Positions 1 through 13,700 of a stretch of DNA of 64,000 bases are shown here, piece after piece. A program made the position numbers and the translations under genes. Position 1 is the stretch's first letter. Every line of letters begins with the position of its first letter. The stretch spans positions 152,501 to 216,500 of the forward strand of contig CAJNDS010002193.1 in NCBI GenBank assembly GCA_905221605.1, given 5' to 3'. Source of the DNA: Symbiodinium natans. Lineage: Eukaryota; Sar; Dinophyceae; Suessiales; Symbiodiniaceae. The notes below the pieces were generated by a model. That model did not search any database. It saw only the letters and a list, made by a program, of their open reading frames with translations, and was not told the origin of the DNA.

Positions 1-3000
1 GGGGCCCTGGAAAGAGCAGCTCCCCCGTAAACAAGCTGTTCAGGATCCTTGCTGTTGTTCGCCGGTGTGTTCTCAAAGCCCAGGCGATGCTTGCAGCAAT
101 GGGCTACATTACTCCGGAGCAACTTTGATTGAAGAGCCGCAGTGTTGATGGGTCAAGAGTTGAGAAATGTCAGGAAGAGGCGATGAGCTCTCTAACCTTC
201 TGTATTTGCTGGAGTGGTTCTGTTGTGTTCATCGTTTGATCGTGCAACGCTGTTATTGATGTGTGCTTTGATTCTTGAGCTACGGCTGCTGCGACGAAAC
301 ATTGGTTTAAACATCCGAGGATCACTGGCAAGTTCCCGGGATACCTTTCTCCGTCGGCCGGGTTGAAGTTCGCTGACGTGCCAAACGGTCTTGCAGCGAT
401 CTCGAAAGTTCCTGCCGCAGGTTGGGGACAGATTCTTGCCTACATGGCATTCTGCGAGGTTTCCCAGGATCAGTCGGCTGGCACCGCAGCCGCAGCGGGC
501 GACTTCGGCTTCAAGGTCTTGACCTCCAGCGACCCGGCTGAGAAGACCAAAAAACTTTCGGCGGAGCTGGCCAACGGAAGATTGGCAATGATGGCCATCA
601 TCGGAATGTTCTTCCAGGTTCGCTTGTTCGCATGTGTCATGTGTATGCGCACGGTGTGATGACTTCATGATTCATGTCAGTCGTTTATTGTCACCCGGCA
701 TGTGCGTCGACATTTGGATGCGCTCAGATTGTGATCTGAAGTTTGCGAAATAGGACGGTCTGACCGGAAGCGCTTGGGGTGACTGGGCCAACTACACCGC
801 CTCCCCGCTGCGTGCGTTCGAGAACGAGCTTGGTGTTCAGGCAAGTTGGCAAGTCCTAAACATCCCTAGGTCCTCAACCCTGACCTGAAACCCTATATAC
901 CCCCCCCAATCCCTTCGTCCGCAGCCCTAAACCCTGAAACGGCCCCGATATCTTGCAGAGGCTCCGCTGGGCTTTTTCGATCCCTTCGGCCTCACCAAGG
1001 TGCACAAAGGGCAGAACAAAGCAAAGGATGCTGTTTATTCATTATTATTATTCTTAGTATCATTATTATTATCATTATTCTTCTTCTTCTTATTCTGATT
1101 TTTTATCATTCTAATTATCATTACTATCATTGTTAGTAAGGGTGCTGCTGCGCCTGGAGGGTTTCGGGTTCGAAGGCCGATTTCAGGTTTCAGTCGAATT
1201 TCAGGGGTTGGGTGTGTGGTCTTTGGGGTGTTTTTTGGGGGGCTTCATGTAACCAAGTGGATTCAGGGTGTTCCTTTAGGGTTTAGGGTTTGGGTTTAGG
1301 CTTAGGCTTTAGGGTTTAGTGTTTAGGGTTTAGGGTTTAGGGCGCCAACATGACATATGTGTCGGAAGCCGCAGACCACCATCGCAAGTGCATGCTGCGC
1401 AGGGAGGATGGAGAACGCCATAATTAGCAGCAGAACGCCCTACAGAAATGCCACATGGTCTCATCTAGTGTACGTAGCAGTGTTTCCGGATTCTTGGCAC
1501 GAGACTAGGCAGTGGCAGTCTTTGGATTCTTTGTTCATCTGCATGGGCCCAATCATGTCGGCAACCTAACCTTACAGGTTCTTCGTGCGGAGCTTAAGAT
1601 CAAAGAGCCTATCTTTGAGGGATCGGGTTCTTGAATTCCCTGCTAAGCCCTAAGCCCTAAGCCCTAAGGCCTAAGCCCTAAGCCCTAAGCCCTAAGCCCT
1701 AAGCCCTAAGCCCTAAGCCCTAAGCCCTAAGCCCTAAGCCCTAAGCCCTAAGCCCTAAGCCCTAAGCCCTAAGCCCTAAACCATGAACCCTGAACCCTAA
1801 ACCTTAAACCCATCTGTGCAGCCTTGCGCCTTTACTGTTTGACGCAAAGCGGCCCGCCATACGGAAAGCCAAGCACGTAGAGGTGACGCCTTTGCCGGAG
1901 AAAGTGGAGTTTTAGCAGCCCTAAACCCTTAGCTCTAAGCCCTAAGCCCTAAACCCCAAACCCTAAGTCTTAAACCCTAAACCCTAAACCCTAAACCCTA
2001 AATCCCTAAACCCTAAACCCTAAACCCTAGACCCTAGACCCTAGACCCTAAACCCTAAACCCTAAACCCTAAACCCTAAACCCTAAACCCTGCGTTAGGG
2101 TTTAGGGGGTTTGAGGATGGCGACGTCGAGGCCTTCAAGCGCCGCCGCGCCACGGAGCGGGGGGCGTGCGGGTTCGAATTAAGTTCGAAATACGAGAGGG
2201 GCCTCAATAGTCACCACAGGGTCCTGAAAAATTAGAACAGGGTTTTGCTGGGGGGGGGGGGGGGGGGGTTCTTGTAGTATAATCAAAAAAAGGAACCCTA
2301 AGGGCATCCTGTTGGTGATTTTTTCCGATCCCCTGCAGGGTTTAGGGCTTAGGGTTTAGGGGTTAGGGGTTAGGGTTTAGGTTTTAGGGTTCAGGGATTA
2401 GGGTAGTATGGGAGCCCAAACATATCCGGCCAGACCTCGCACCACCAAGGTTTAGGATTCACGGGCCTGTGTTGGTTTTGCAATGTTTTTTTTTGGACTC
2501 AGCAATGGGTTCTCAGCAAATGTTTATTTTTATTTTTCATTTTTTCATCTTCAGAGTTTCATGCTTCCGTATTCGGGCTTCTCCGGGCTTTTGAAGAATA
2601 AGTTTTGGGCTTCAGCCACAAACCCTAACTCTTACAGGGTTTAGGGCCTTTCGGGTTTAGGGCTAGTTTAGGGTTTAGGGTTTAGGATTTATATAGGGCC
2701 TTTAGGGTTTTGGGTTTCGGGTTTAGGGTAGGCTTTCAGGGTTTCAGGCCCGTGGCGCGTTTTCTGTTCGAGCTGCTTTGTAGGCGCAAGGTCGTGGTCC
2801 AGGGTCTTGACCGGCCTTTTCCAGTCTAGGACAAGCTCAAACCCTAAACCTGAAATCCTAAGCCCCAAGCACTGAACCCTAACCCTGAACCCTGAACCTT
2901 AGACGGGTTTAGAGTTTAGGGTCTAGGGTCTAGGGCTTAGGGTCTAGGGCTTAGGGTTTAGGGTTTAGGCTTCAGGCTTTAGGCTTTAATTAGGCTTTAG

Positions 3001-6000
3001 GGTTTAGTTGGCTTGATGACACAACCACAAGGGGGGGGGGGGGGGGGGGGGGGGTGCCTGTGTTTCAGACGAAAAGTGATCTTCGGCCGGATTTCTGGAC
3101 AAGCCTAGCAAAAAGCCTACATCCTAAGCGCATAGAGACATAGGCTGGTCAAAGGCCGATTTTACAAATCAGTCTAGCAAAGCCCTAAACCCTAAACCCT
3201 AAACCCTAAACCCTAAACCCTAAACCCTAAACCCTAAACCCTAAACCCTAAACCCTAAACCCTAAACCCTAAACCCTAAACCCTAAACCCTAAACCCTAA
3301 ACCCTAAACCCTAAACCCTAAAAACCCTGAACCCTAAACCCTAAACCCTAAACCCTAAACCCTAAACCCTAAACCCTAAACCCCCTAAACCCTAAACCCT
3401 AAACCCTAAACCCTAAACCCTAAACCCTAAACCCTAAACCCTAAACCCTAAACCCTAAACCCTAAACCCTAAACCCTAAACCCTAAACCCTTGATGTCCA
3501 GGAGCTGAAGAATGGCCGTGTGGCGATGCTGGCCACCATGGGTCTCCCGGTGGCAAGCAGTTTCTTGCTTTGGTGGTTTTGGGTGGTTTTTGGGGGGTCT
3601 AGGGTTTAGGGTTTAGGGTTTCGGGTTTAGGGTTTAGGGTTTAGGGTTCAGGGTTCGGGGTTCAGGGTTCAGGGTATAGGGTTTAGGGTTCAGGGTTTTC
3701 TCCTAGCTGTGGTGTTTGGGGTTTGCAGGGCTTGGGGAAAGAGTATGAGGGTTCCACGGAGTGCAGGCAATCCAGTAAACCCCCAGCTCTAGGAGGAAGG
3801 CCCTAATGTTTCCTAGTTACCGACCCCCTTGAACCATTCCTACAGAACCCGGCTATGATGAAACCTGAACCCGAGCTAAGATACAACCTCTACCGAACAG
3901 GTACCCCCCGGAACCCCCGAACCATAAACCCCAAACCCTAAAATCCCGAAACCCTAGGCACCAAAACCTAAACCGCAACTCCTAAACCCTACACCCTAAG
4001 AACCCTCAACCCTGAAAACCCTTAACCCCTTAAATGCCTAAACCCTAAGCCCTAAACCCTAAACCCTAAACCCTAAACCCTAAACCCTAAACCCTAAACC
4101 CCAAAAAACCGAAGAAGCCCTAAAAGCCCTAAAAACCCTAAAAACCCCAAAGGCCGTAAAAAGCCCTAAAGGGTTCCCCCCCTACAGTGCCTGCGACCCA
4201 CTGCCGGCCCCTTGCCGCTCGCAGAGGGTTTAGGGTTTAGGGTTTAGGGTTTAGGGTTTAGGGTTTAGGGTTTAGGGTTTAGGGTTTAGGGTTTAGGGTT
4301 TAGGGTTTAGGGTTTAGGGTTTAGGCTCAAGGCTCAAGTGTCAAGAAGCCAGGATCCCTTGTGATAGCCTTTCCTCTTTCTCAGGATTTAGGGTTTAGGG
4401 TTTAGGGTGTAGGGTGTAGGGTTTAGGGTTTGAGGGTTTAGGGTTTTAGGCTTTTAGGCTTTTAGGGTTTTAGGGTTTTTGGGTTTTGGGCTTCCTTGGT
4501 TGGTTTCCTTTGCTGAGGTTCGCGGCAAGTGGTGGGTTGAGTGTTTGATAGGGTTAGGCCCTCATCCTCGGGTTCTTGCGGAAGCGAACCCTGAAAACCC
4601 CAAAGCCCGAAACCCTGCCCCTGTGGGCTTCGGGTCAAGGGACTAAAGGAGGGACCGGAATAAGGGACCTGGGGGGTTACTTAGGGGTTATGTAGGGGCT
4701 ACTTAGGTTATAGGGACGATTATAGGGGTTTATATGTAGGGGCTACTTAGGTGATAGGGACGATTGTAGGGGTCTATAGGGGGCTAAGATTATTCCTTCT
4801 ACCCCTTCATCTAGGGCTCTTGGGGGTCTCAGGGTCGGGTTGGCCGTGAGGGCGCAAACAGCCTTGAATACCGCCAGGATACATTGTCCCGGAGTACTTC
4901 CGCTTCCCAGGACTCTGGTTGATTGAGTTCAGCGGGCCAGCTCTCGAAGATGTTCCTTTTAGGGCAAGATAGGCGTCTTAATGATTGGCTTAGTGCTTCA
5001 TTGTTATTTTCGGGGGGGGGGGGGGGGGGGGTTTTTGTGGTATGATTATATAGGGACCATGATGGAACGCCATTAGTTTTTATTCCGACCCCTATAGTAC
5101 CCTAAATACTTGGGTGCCCTTTTTGTTATCGTTTTGCGCTCTGGGCTCCTGGATACAAGTAGCCAACGCCAAAACGGGTACCCTTAGAAAGATATGGTTG
5201 CTGGTCTCCCAAGATCTCTAGCCCCAAGCTCACTAAACCCTAAACCCTAAACCCTAAGCCCTAAAACCCTCTTCCCTTGATGTGAGGCAAAGCTTCGCGT
5301 TAAGATCGGGGTCGGGGGGCTCTGCAACCAGAAGCGTACACCTTACAACCCCGAGAGCCGAGACGGTTTGGGGTCGGGGTTTAGGGTTTAGGGTTTCGGG
5401 TTTCGGGTTTAGGGTTTAGGGTTTAGGGTTTCGGGTTTCGGGTTTCGGGTTTCGGGTTTAGGGTTTAGGGTTTAGGGCAAACCCAGACATGGTTCAAGCG
5501 GAGTCCTTGTTAGGGAGTTTCGGGTTGAGGGGTTTAGTTTGGGACCCGGCGAAGCTTCGGCTTGGACCTGTAGGGGTTTAGGGTTTAGGTGTTTATGCAT
5601 CACAAGGGTTTGTCTATATCTTTAGGGAGGGGTTCAAAGGGCGGTAGGTACCTAGGGAGCCTTAGGAAGCTTAGGGAGCCTCTGGGAGTAGTGGGGAGTA
5701 CTAGGCAACCTTAGGTTTACATACCCCGTTGAACCCCCCTCCCTTAAGGACCCTATAACTTATGGCACTGAAGACCCGCAGCAGACCCTGTGTCCATTGG
5801 GGCCTCAGTGGCCCTAAACCCTAAAACCTGAAGCCCAGGTTCAGGTATCCCTTCAAGGTCGAGCCTGCCTTAAGCGCGCCCCGAATCCAGACCCTAAGCA
5901 CCCTAAACCTCACAACCCCCAAGCCTTACGCTTTACGCCCTAAGCACGCAACTCCGGAGAAATCCTCAACCCTCAACCCTCAGCCCTCAGCCCTCAGCCC

Positions 6001-6062
6001 TCAGCCCTCAGCCCTCAGCCCTCAGCCTTCAGGCTTCAGCCCTCAGCCCTCAGCCCTCAGCC

Positions 6063-6093
<31 letters not shown>

Positions 6094-9000
6094 CACCCTA
6101 AACCCCTAAACCCTAAACCCCTAAACCCCTAAACCCCTAAACCCCTAAACCCCTAAACCCCTAAACCCCTAAACCCCTAAACCCCTAAACCCCTAAACCC
6201 CTAAACCCCTAAACCCCTAAACCCCTAAACCCCTAAACCCATAAACCCCTAAACCCCTAAACCCCTAAACCCCTAAACCCCTAACCCCTAACCCCTAACC
6301 CCCTAAACCCCTAAAACCCCTAAACCCTAAACCCTTAAACCCTAGACCCTAAACCGTAAACCTTAAACCCTAAACCCCTAAAACCCCTAAACCCCTAAAC
6401 CCCTAGACCCCTAAACCCCTAAACCCCTAAACCCCTAAACCCCTAAACCCCTAAACCCCTAAACCCCTAAACCCCTAAACCCCTAAACCCCTAAACCCCT
6501 AAACCCCTAAACCCCTAAACCCCTAAACCCCTAAACCCCTAAACCCTAAGTCCTTAAAAGCCCCCGCTCCGAAGGAGACTGCGCGACCGGCCTCAAGTTC
6601 GCGGAAATCCCGAATGGCTTGGCGGCGCTGACCAAGGCATGATCTCAAGGGTTTAGGAGAGTTGAGGGACCTGACATCGCCCCGTATCTGACCTTATATC
6701 CGCCCATATATATATATATACATATCCACATCCTTAAGGGCCGGTAGGGTGGAAGGTACAGGGTTGAGGGCTATTCTTCTCAGGCCTTCGGTTGCGGAAG
6801 CCAAAACAACGTGGAGGAGCCAGAAGAACAAGTGACAAGTGCAAGTGTGTGTATAAATATGTAAATAAATAAAGAAAGAAATAAATAAGAAAAACAAACA
6901 AACAAATATAAATAAATATAAATATAAATATAAATATAAATATAAATATAAATATAAATATAAATATAAATATAAATATGAATATGAATATGAATATGAA
7001 TATGAATATAAATAAAAATATAAATAAAAAATATATATATATATATATATACATATGTGTTGCAGAAGCCCAGGAGCCCTGGTGCAGCCCGAAGCCAGGT
7101 CTTTGTCCTGTCAGATGCATCCCTGGCGAAGTTCCATGTGTAGCCGTGTGCCGACCTAACTTGGCAAGCACACAAACGTGTAGCAGAAGCCGGGTCATCT
7201 TGGTGCAACCAAAGGTCGGCGGTTGCCTTTGTTGCTTTCTAAGATGCGCAAGCCCTTGCTTTCCGACGTAGTGAGTGGGCAAGCAAGCGCAAGCATGAAC
7301 AAACTTAAACATCAGCTGCAACTCGCTCGTTGTCCATTGCGGGAAAATAAAAATCTCTACGGCTGCCAAAAAGCCGTAGCCGCAAAATCGGTTGGAATTA
7401 CTCGCAGCTCGACGTTCCAAAGCTGGGTTCCTGATAAATATTAGTGATAGTATATATGGGCTGTCCTTTTTTGGGGGATACTAGTAAGAAGCACTACTGC
7501 ATCCTAATCCTTACACCCTAAACCCTAAAACCTAAACCCTACACCCTAAACCCTAAACTTCATATGCTGCTGCCATGTTGTGGTTTAGTTTCCTCCAGGG
7601 CCTTGACAGGCTGCTCTTGCCTTTTGCCGTCGGTCTGGTGGTTTAGGGTTTAGGGTTGAGGGGTTACTGTCATTTCCTCCAGGTTTGCCCCGCACTTCCC
7701 GCCAGCACGCGCCTCTAGCTCGCGTTTTTTGTAGGCTTCTGAGATTACAGTGACCTCCCCCACCGCCCGCCCCCTTCCCCCAAAAGCAAAAAAACAACGA
7801 TGCCCCTCACTGGTTCATAGTATATCTTAGGGGCTATCGTGTGGGTTGGAATACCAGGCGCAGAGGAACCCGGTGTTGCAGCCGCTCAAAACCACCATTC
7901 TCGCATCCTCTCGGACAGGTCCCGGGAGCGGGCTGGACCCAGATTTTCCTTTTCCTGGGACTCGTCGAGAAGGGCCTCTACACCTACGACCCCACCCGAC
8001 AGGCGGGTGCATCTCGGCGACGTCGTTGGTCAAAAAAAGTCCTACACCCTAACACCCCAAACCCGAGACCCTGAGCCCTAAGCCCTCTAAGCCCTCTAAG
8101 CCCTCTAAGCCCTCTAAGCCCTCTAAGCCCTCTAAGCCCTCTAAGCCCTCTAAGCCCTCTAAGCCCTCTAAGCCCTCTAAGCCCTCTAAGCCCTCTAAGC
8201 CCTCTAAGTCCTCTAAGCCCTCTAAGCCCTCTAAGCCCTCTAAGCCCTCTAAGCCCTCTAAGCCCTCTAAGCCCCCTAAGCCCTCTAAGCCCTCTAAGCC
8301 CTCTAAGCCCTCTAAGCCCTCTAAGCCCTCTAAGCCCTCTAAGCCCTCTAAGCCCTCTAAGCCCTCTAAGCCCTCTAAGCCCTCTAAGCCCTCTAAGCCC
8401 TCTAAGCCCTCTAAGCCCTCTAAGCCCTCTAAGCCCCCTAAGCCCTCTAAGCCCTCTAAGCCCTCTAAGCCCTCTAAGCCCTCTAAGCCCTCTAAGCCCT
8501 CTAAGCCCTCTAAGCCCTCTAAGCCCTCTAAGCCCTAAACCCTAAGCCCTGAGCCCTCTAAACCCTAAACACTAAACCCTAAACCCTAAACTTACAAACC
8601 TAATCCCTAATTTTCTCGAGTACTGGTGTCGTTCAAGCGAGAAAGGACTGTTGCATTGGGCTTTTCGCTGAGGACAAGATCCCTAAACCCGAAACCCTAA
8701 ACAATCAAAAAACCGTCGGTCATCTGAACAAGCTATTGGCAGGTGCAAGGCTGGACACCCTTTTGCTGTTGCCAAGGCCCTTCGGGAGTGGAATCCCTGG
8801 TTTAGGGTTTCTATGCAATCCTGGGCCTTGTCGCCCGACACTTGCGCGTGGCTTGTCGGCGCGGCCACAGACCCGCCTGGTGAGTACATTTCTCTTGGCA
8901 ATGACATGGTGACAGACGGGCGTGAAGGATTTAGCGTGAAGGATTTACTCCAAACCCTAAACCCTAAACCCTAAACCCTAAACCCTAAACCCTAAACCCT

Positions 9001-10689
9001 AAACCCTAAACCCTAAACCCTAAACCCTAAACCCTAAACCCTAAACCCTAAACCCTAAACCCTAAACCCTGGTTAAGCCCATTCTTGCCCCTTCCTCCGC
9101 CGACCCACGGGCGCCTTGCTCTTGCGCCGTGCTGCTGCTGCTGCACGCAAAGGCATGCGTGGCAGCATTCTCGCCGGTGGCATCATTACACAAAGTTTCC
9201 AACTCCCGAGCTCGGATGGTTCCCCAGTCCGCTTGCCCCTAAGCCCTAAGCCCTAAACCCTAAGCCCGAAGCCCTAAACCTAAGCCCTAAACCCTAAACC
9301 CTAAACCCTAAACCCTAAACCCCAAACACGAAATCCTAAACCTTAAACGAAACCCTAAACCCTAGACCCTGAACCCTGAACCCTGAACCCTAAACCCTAA
9401 ACCCTAAACCCCAAACACGAACCCTACACCCGAAAACCTAAACCCTAAACCCTATAAACCTATAAACCCTAAACCCTAAACCCTGGGGGTTAAGGACTCA
9501 AGGTCGAAGGGATTCAGGGCCCGGCACAAAAGGCCTGAACCTAAGATTTCGGGTTTACAGTGTAGGGTTTAGGGTTTAGGGCTTAGGGTTTAGGGCTCAG
9601 GGCGAGTTAGGTGTCGACGCCCATCTTCAAAGGGCTAAAGAGGCTTCTTGAAGTAGAGAGACTTCTTGAAGAGAACGGTCGTGCTTCTACCCAAAGCCCT
9701 AAGCCCTGGACCCTAAACTCTAAACCCTAAACCAGATAAGGGTTCCTTTGGTCCCAGTAGTCCTCCAAGGACTACAAGAACGCTGGCGTCCTGGGCGTGC
9801 CGAACGGCAGCACCATGGCTCCTGGCGAAGGCACAAAGAGGTTCCAGGGTTTAGGGTTTAGGGCTTGAGCGGCAGCCAAGCTCTAGGCAGAGTTTCAGAT
9901 CCTACTGTACATGCGAGGTGCAAGACTGGGGCTTAGCTCCTGAACCCGAATCGCTCCTCACCCCAAGCCCTTCTCAACTTATAAGTCCTGATCCCTAAAA
10001 ATCCTTGACGCCCTACTGCCGGAAAGCGACCCAACCGCCGAACATCCAAAAGCTGCCCGAAGAAACTTCGCACTAAACCCAAAGCTGTCCTACCCGTAGG
10101 ACCCCTAAGCCCTAAGCCCTAAGCCCTAAGCCCTAAACCCTAAGCCCTAAACCCTAAACCCTAAACCCTAAACCCTAAACCCTAAACAGCCCTAACTTCT
10201 TTCCGAACCCCCTGCTCAAACTGGGCCGCAGCTCCGAGAGCCCTTCTGAATCCAAAACCTGCTTCCGGATTCGGCGGTTTAGGGTTTAGGGCTGAGGGTT
10301 TAGGGTTTAGGGTTTGGGGTTTTGGGTTTTGAATTTTCGGGCGTCCAGGGCAGAAAGGTCTGTACCTCAAGAGAGAGCATGAACACGGCCGCAGATCCTT
10401 CAACCCCCGTACGGGCCAAAACGCAATTCTGAAACCCTTAAAGCCCTGAGCCCTAGCCCCAAAAAAACCCTAAACCCTACACCCTAAACCCTAAACCCTA
10501 AACCCGAAACCCTAAACCCTACAAGCCACTAGGCCGCAACCGAAAGCTGAACTCTGAGCTGGCGAACGGACGACTGGCCATGATGGCGCCTTGGGCCCGT
10601 GTTGTAGGTTATTTTTTTGGTTTATGGGGTTTAAATAGGGATTTGTTGTTTTTGTGTTTCTGGGGCTAGCCCGGTTTAGTGTTTCTGGA

Positions 10690-10732
<43 letters not shown>

Positions 10733-13700
10733 GGGTTTTGCGGGTTTAGGGCTTTCGGGTGTTGGGTTTCTGGGGTTTCGTGGGTTTTAGGGTCCATGGG
10801 GTTTCGGAGGTTTACGGGTGTATGGGGCTTGTGGGGTTCATAGTGCTTCCGAGGTTTATGGGGTGCATGTGGGGCTTCGCGTGTTTGTGGGTGCATGTGG
10901 GGTTTGTGGAGTTCATGTGGCTTCAGGGGCTTGAGGCTTTATGGGGTTTGGGATTTCGGGTTGTGGGGTTGAGGGTTCATGCGGTTGAGCATGCTTTGGG
11001 TTTAGCTTGTACTTATTAGGGTTTAGGGTTTAGGGTTTAGGGTTTAGGGCTTAGGGTTATGTGTTGGGGTGGGGTGGGGGATGGAGTTCCGCGACCATTG
11101 GGTTGAGGGTGTAGGGTTTCGGGGCGCTCGAGTTTCTGCAAAAGTGAGGCCCCCTAGCAGGAAGCCCTTAGCCCCTCACACTTACTTGTGTGCAGTTGGA
11201 TCACTCCTGAACATTTTCCACGAAGCAACCTCCCCAGACTCTAAACCCTAAACCGGACCTGGGACCCCATATACCTGCAACTTTGGGGGTTATGCCTGCT
11301 GAATGGGGGGTACTTACTACTCATCTGTAGGTAAATAGGGTCCCAGGTAAGCCCTAAGCCTTGAACCCCGAACTCCAACTTTGTATGAAACCCTAAACCC
11401 TAAACCCTAAACCCTAAACCCTAAACCCTAAACCGTAAACCCTAAACCCTAAACCCTAAACCCTAAACCCTAAACCCTAAACCCTAAACCCTAAACCCTA
11501 AACCCTAAACCCTAAACCCTAAACCCTGTCCATAATCGCATCTGGTTTTGCACACCCGACACCGAACCCTAAGTCCCGTAGGATGCCGTAACCTTAAGCC
11601 CCAACCCTAAACCCTAAACCCTAAACCCTAAACCCTAAACCCTAAACCCTAAACCCTAAACCCTAAACCCTAAACCCTAAACCCTAAACCCTAAACCCTA
11701 AACCCTAAACCCTAAACCCTAAACACTAAACCCTAACAAACCCAAACCTAAACCCTAAACCCTAAACCCTAACCCTAAACCCTAAAACCCTAAACCCTAA
11801 CCCTAAGCCCTAAGCCCTAAGCCCTAGCCCTAAGCCCTAAACCCTAAACCCTAAGCCCTAAGCCCTAAACCCTAAACCCTAAGCCCTAAACCCTAAACCC
11901 TAAACCCTAAGCCCTAAGCCCTAAACCCTAAACCCTAAACCCTAACCCCTAAACCCTAAGCCCTAAACCCTAAACCCGAAACCCTAAACCCTAAACCCAT
12001 CATGCAACTCTGGAAGCCCACTTTTTGGGGCCCAGCTCGCCAACACCGAAGTCTCATCCCCATCAGTTCTCTTCTGAGGCCATCATTGGCATGTTCTTTC
12101 AGGCGGGTGTTCGGAGGGTTTAGGGTTTAGGGTTTAGGGTTTAGGGTTTAGGGTTTAGGGTTTAGGGTTTAGGGTTTAGGGTTTAGGGTTTGAGGCTTTC
12201 GGGTGTAGGGTTTGGTGTGAATCCTGTTTTGTGCAGGTCCTTCAGGTGTTCCAGGGGTTGTTGGCCTTTGCGTTTACTGGTTGGGCATAGGGGTTTTCAG
12301 GTTTTCGTCTTCCGGGTTAGGTAATTGGGTGTGAATTTGGTGTGGGGCATTTGGTGGGTTCTCACCGGTTTAAGGGCAGAGTTTTAGGTTTGAGTTTCAG
12401 TTGTTCAGGGGCTTAGGTGGTTAGGTTTTGGGAGCATTTCTGGTGGTTGAGGGGTTTTAAGGGCTTCGGGTCTTAGGGGCTTACGAGATAGGGTGTAGGG
12501 TTTTGATGGGGTTTCAGTGCTTCGGTGCTTAGGGGCTTGCAGCGTTTGCAATAGAATGTAAGTTGCCGAAATGCGCCCGGTGGTGGCGAGGCACAGGCTT
12601 TGGTATCAGTGCAAGCTCCTATCCGCTGCTCGAAAAGTCAGCCGTGTTTCGTCTGCTGCTTTTTTTGTGGCTTCGTTTGTGTTCGAAGTTTGCTTGTAGA
12701 TCTCAAGGCTAGCTCACACACACCAAATCTTGTCTCCAGTAAGTGAATCCTCTCCGAAGTAAAGGAGGTCGCGCAAAAGCAACATGTCTTAGGGGTACTT
12801 TGAAATAAGCTTAACATTTTGGGTACTATAGTTCCTAAGAAACAGCATAAAAATTAATTCTTGCTAGGGTTCCAAGTTCAGTACGGATTTATTATATTAC
12901 TCGTGCGGCCGGTGGTCCTGTGGCTTCCATGCTAGTTTGTTGTTGGAAGTTCGTTTTTTTGGAAGTTGTTGTGATAGCATCCTCTCGTAAGTAAAGGAGG
13001 TTGCGCAAGAAACACGTGGAGAAATCTTACTGCGACCTATGGTTTCCATGGTTGTTTCGCTGTTCACGGAGTTTGCTTTGGAAGTTGTTTTGATGCTGTT
13101 TTGATATTTCTTCCAAACTTACAGTTACACTGACGTTTACAACTTTTCAGTGTAAATCACGCGATTCTTGTGTTTTTATTCGTTTTCGTGTTTTTGGGTC
13201 ATGTGCAGTGGAAGGGGCAAACTCACGAATTCGTTTTGTCTTTCAACCCTCTACGTCCAGGGCGGACCTTCTCATAAACTTCGTCATCTCATCCTTTCTC
13301 ATGGTAAAAACAACGGGGACATGCTGGCTTCGTCTGAGATGAAGGACGTGGAGCCTTACAACGGCGTCCCCATCGTGTACGCTGAAGAAATTCTCCTGAT
13401 CCACAGGGGCAGGGGCGCTTTTCTTCTACCCCTCCACTTGTACAAGCTTTGGATTGATCAAGGTTGCCGATGGGCGTCACCCAGCCCGCGCGTTTTGGCC
13501 ATCGTATTCGGCTCACGCACCCGGACAAGGCCCTTCCTCACCTCGGAAGCAGTCCACAGCACGTTGTCAACGGCTGCTGGCAAACAAGGGGCTTGTGGCT
13601 GAATTCTTGCAGGGATGGCAAGAGATCAGGCGCAACTTCGCCCGCCCAGCCTTCGTGCCATTGCCCAATTTGCCTTGCTTTTTAGCGCAAACTGCGGAAG

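Noticed and set aside
1357-1569. 70-codon ORF as an extra LHC exon
   Set aside because: Conserved partly with gene 2 but the translation matches no part of an LHC module, and the flanking exons join in frame without it.
3181-3490. True chromosome end or telomere
   Set aside because: Tracts are interspersed for 64 kb in both orientations with exons between them; a terminal telomere would be one long array with one orientation at an edge.
6734-7420. 228-codon minus-strand ORF with IFIFIF runs
   Set aside because: It is the translation of the AAATAT hexamer tract; no family signature on either side.
8084-8536. CRISPR-like array
   Set aside because: Contiguous 9-bp tandem repeats without spacers, in a eukaryotic intron.
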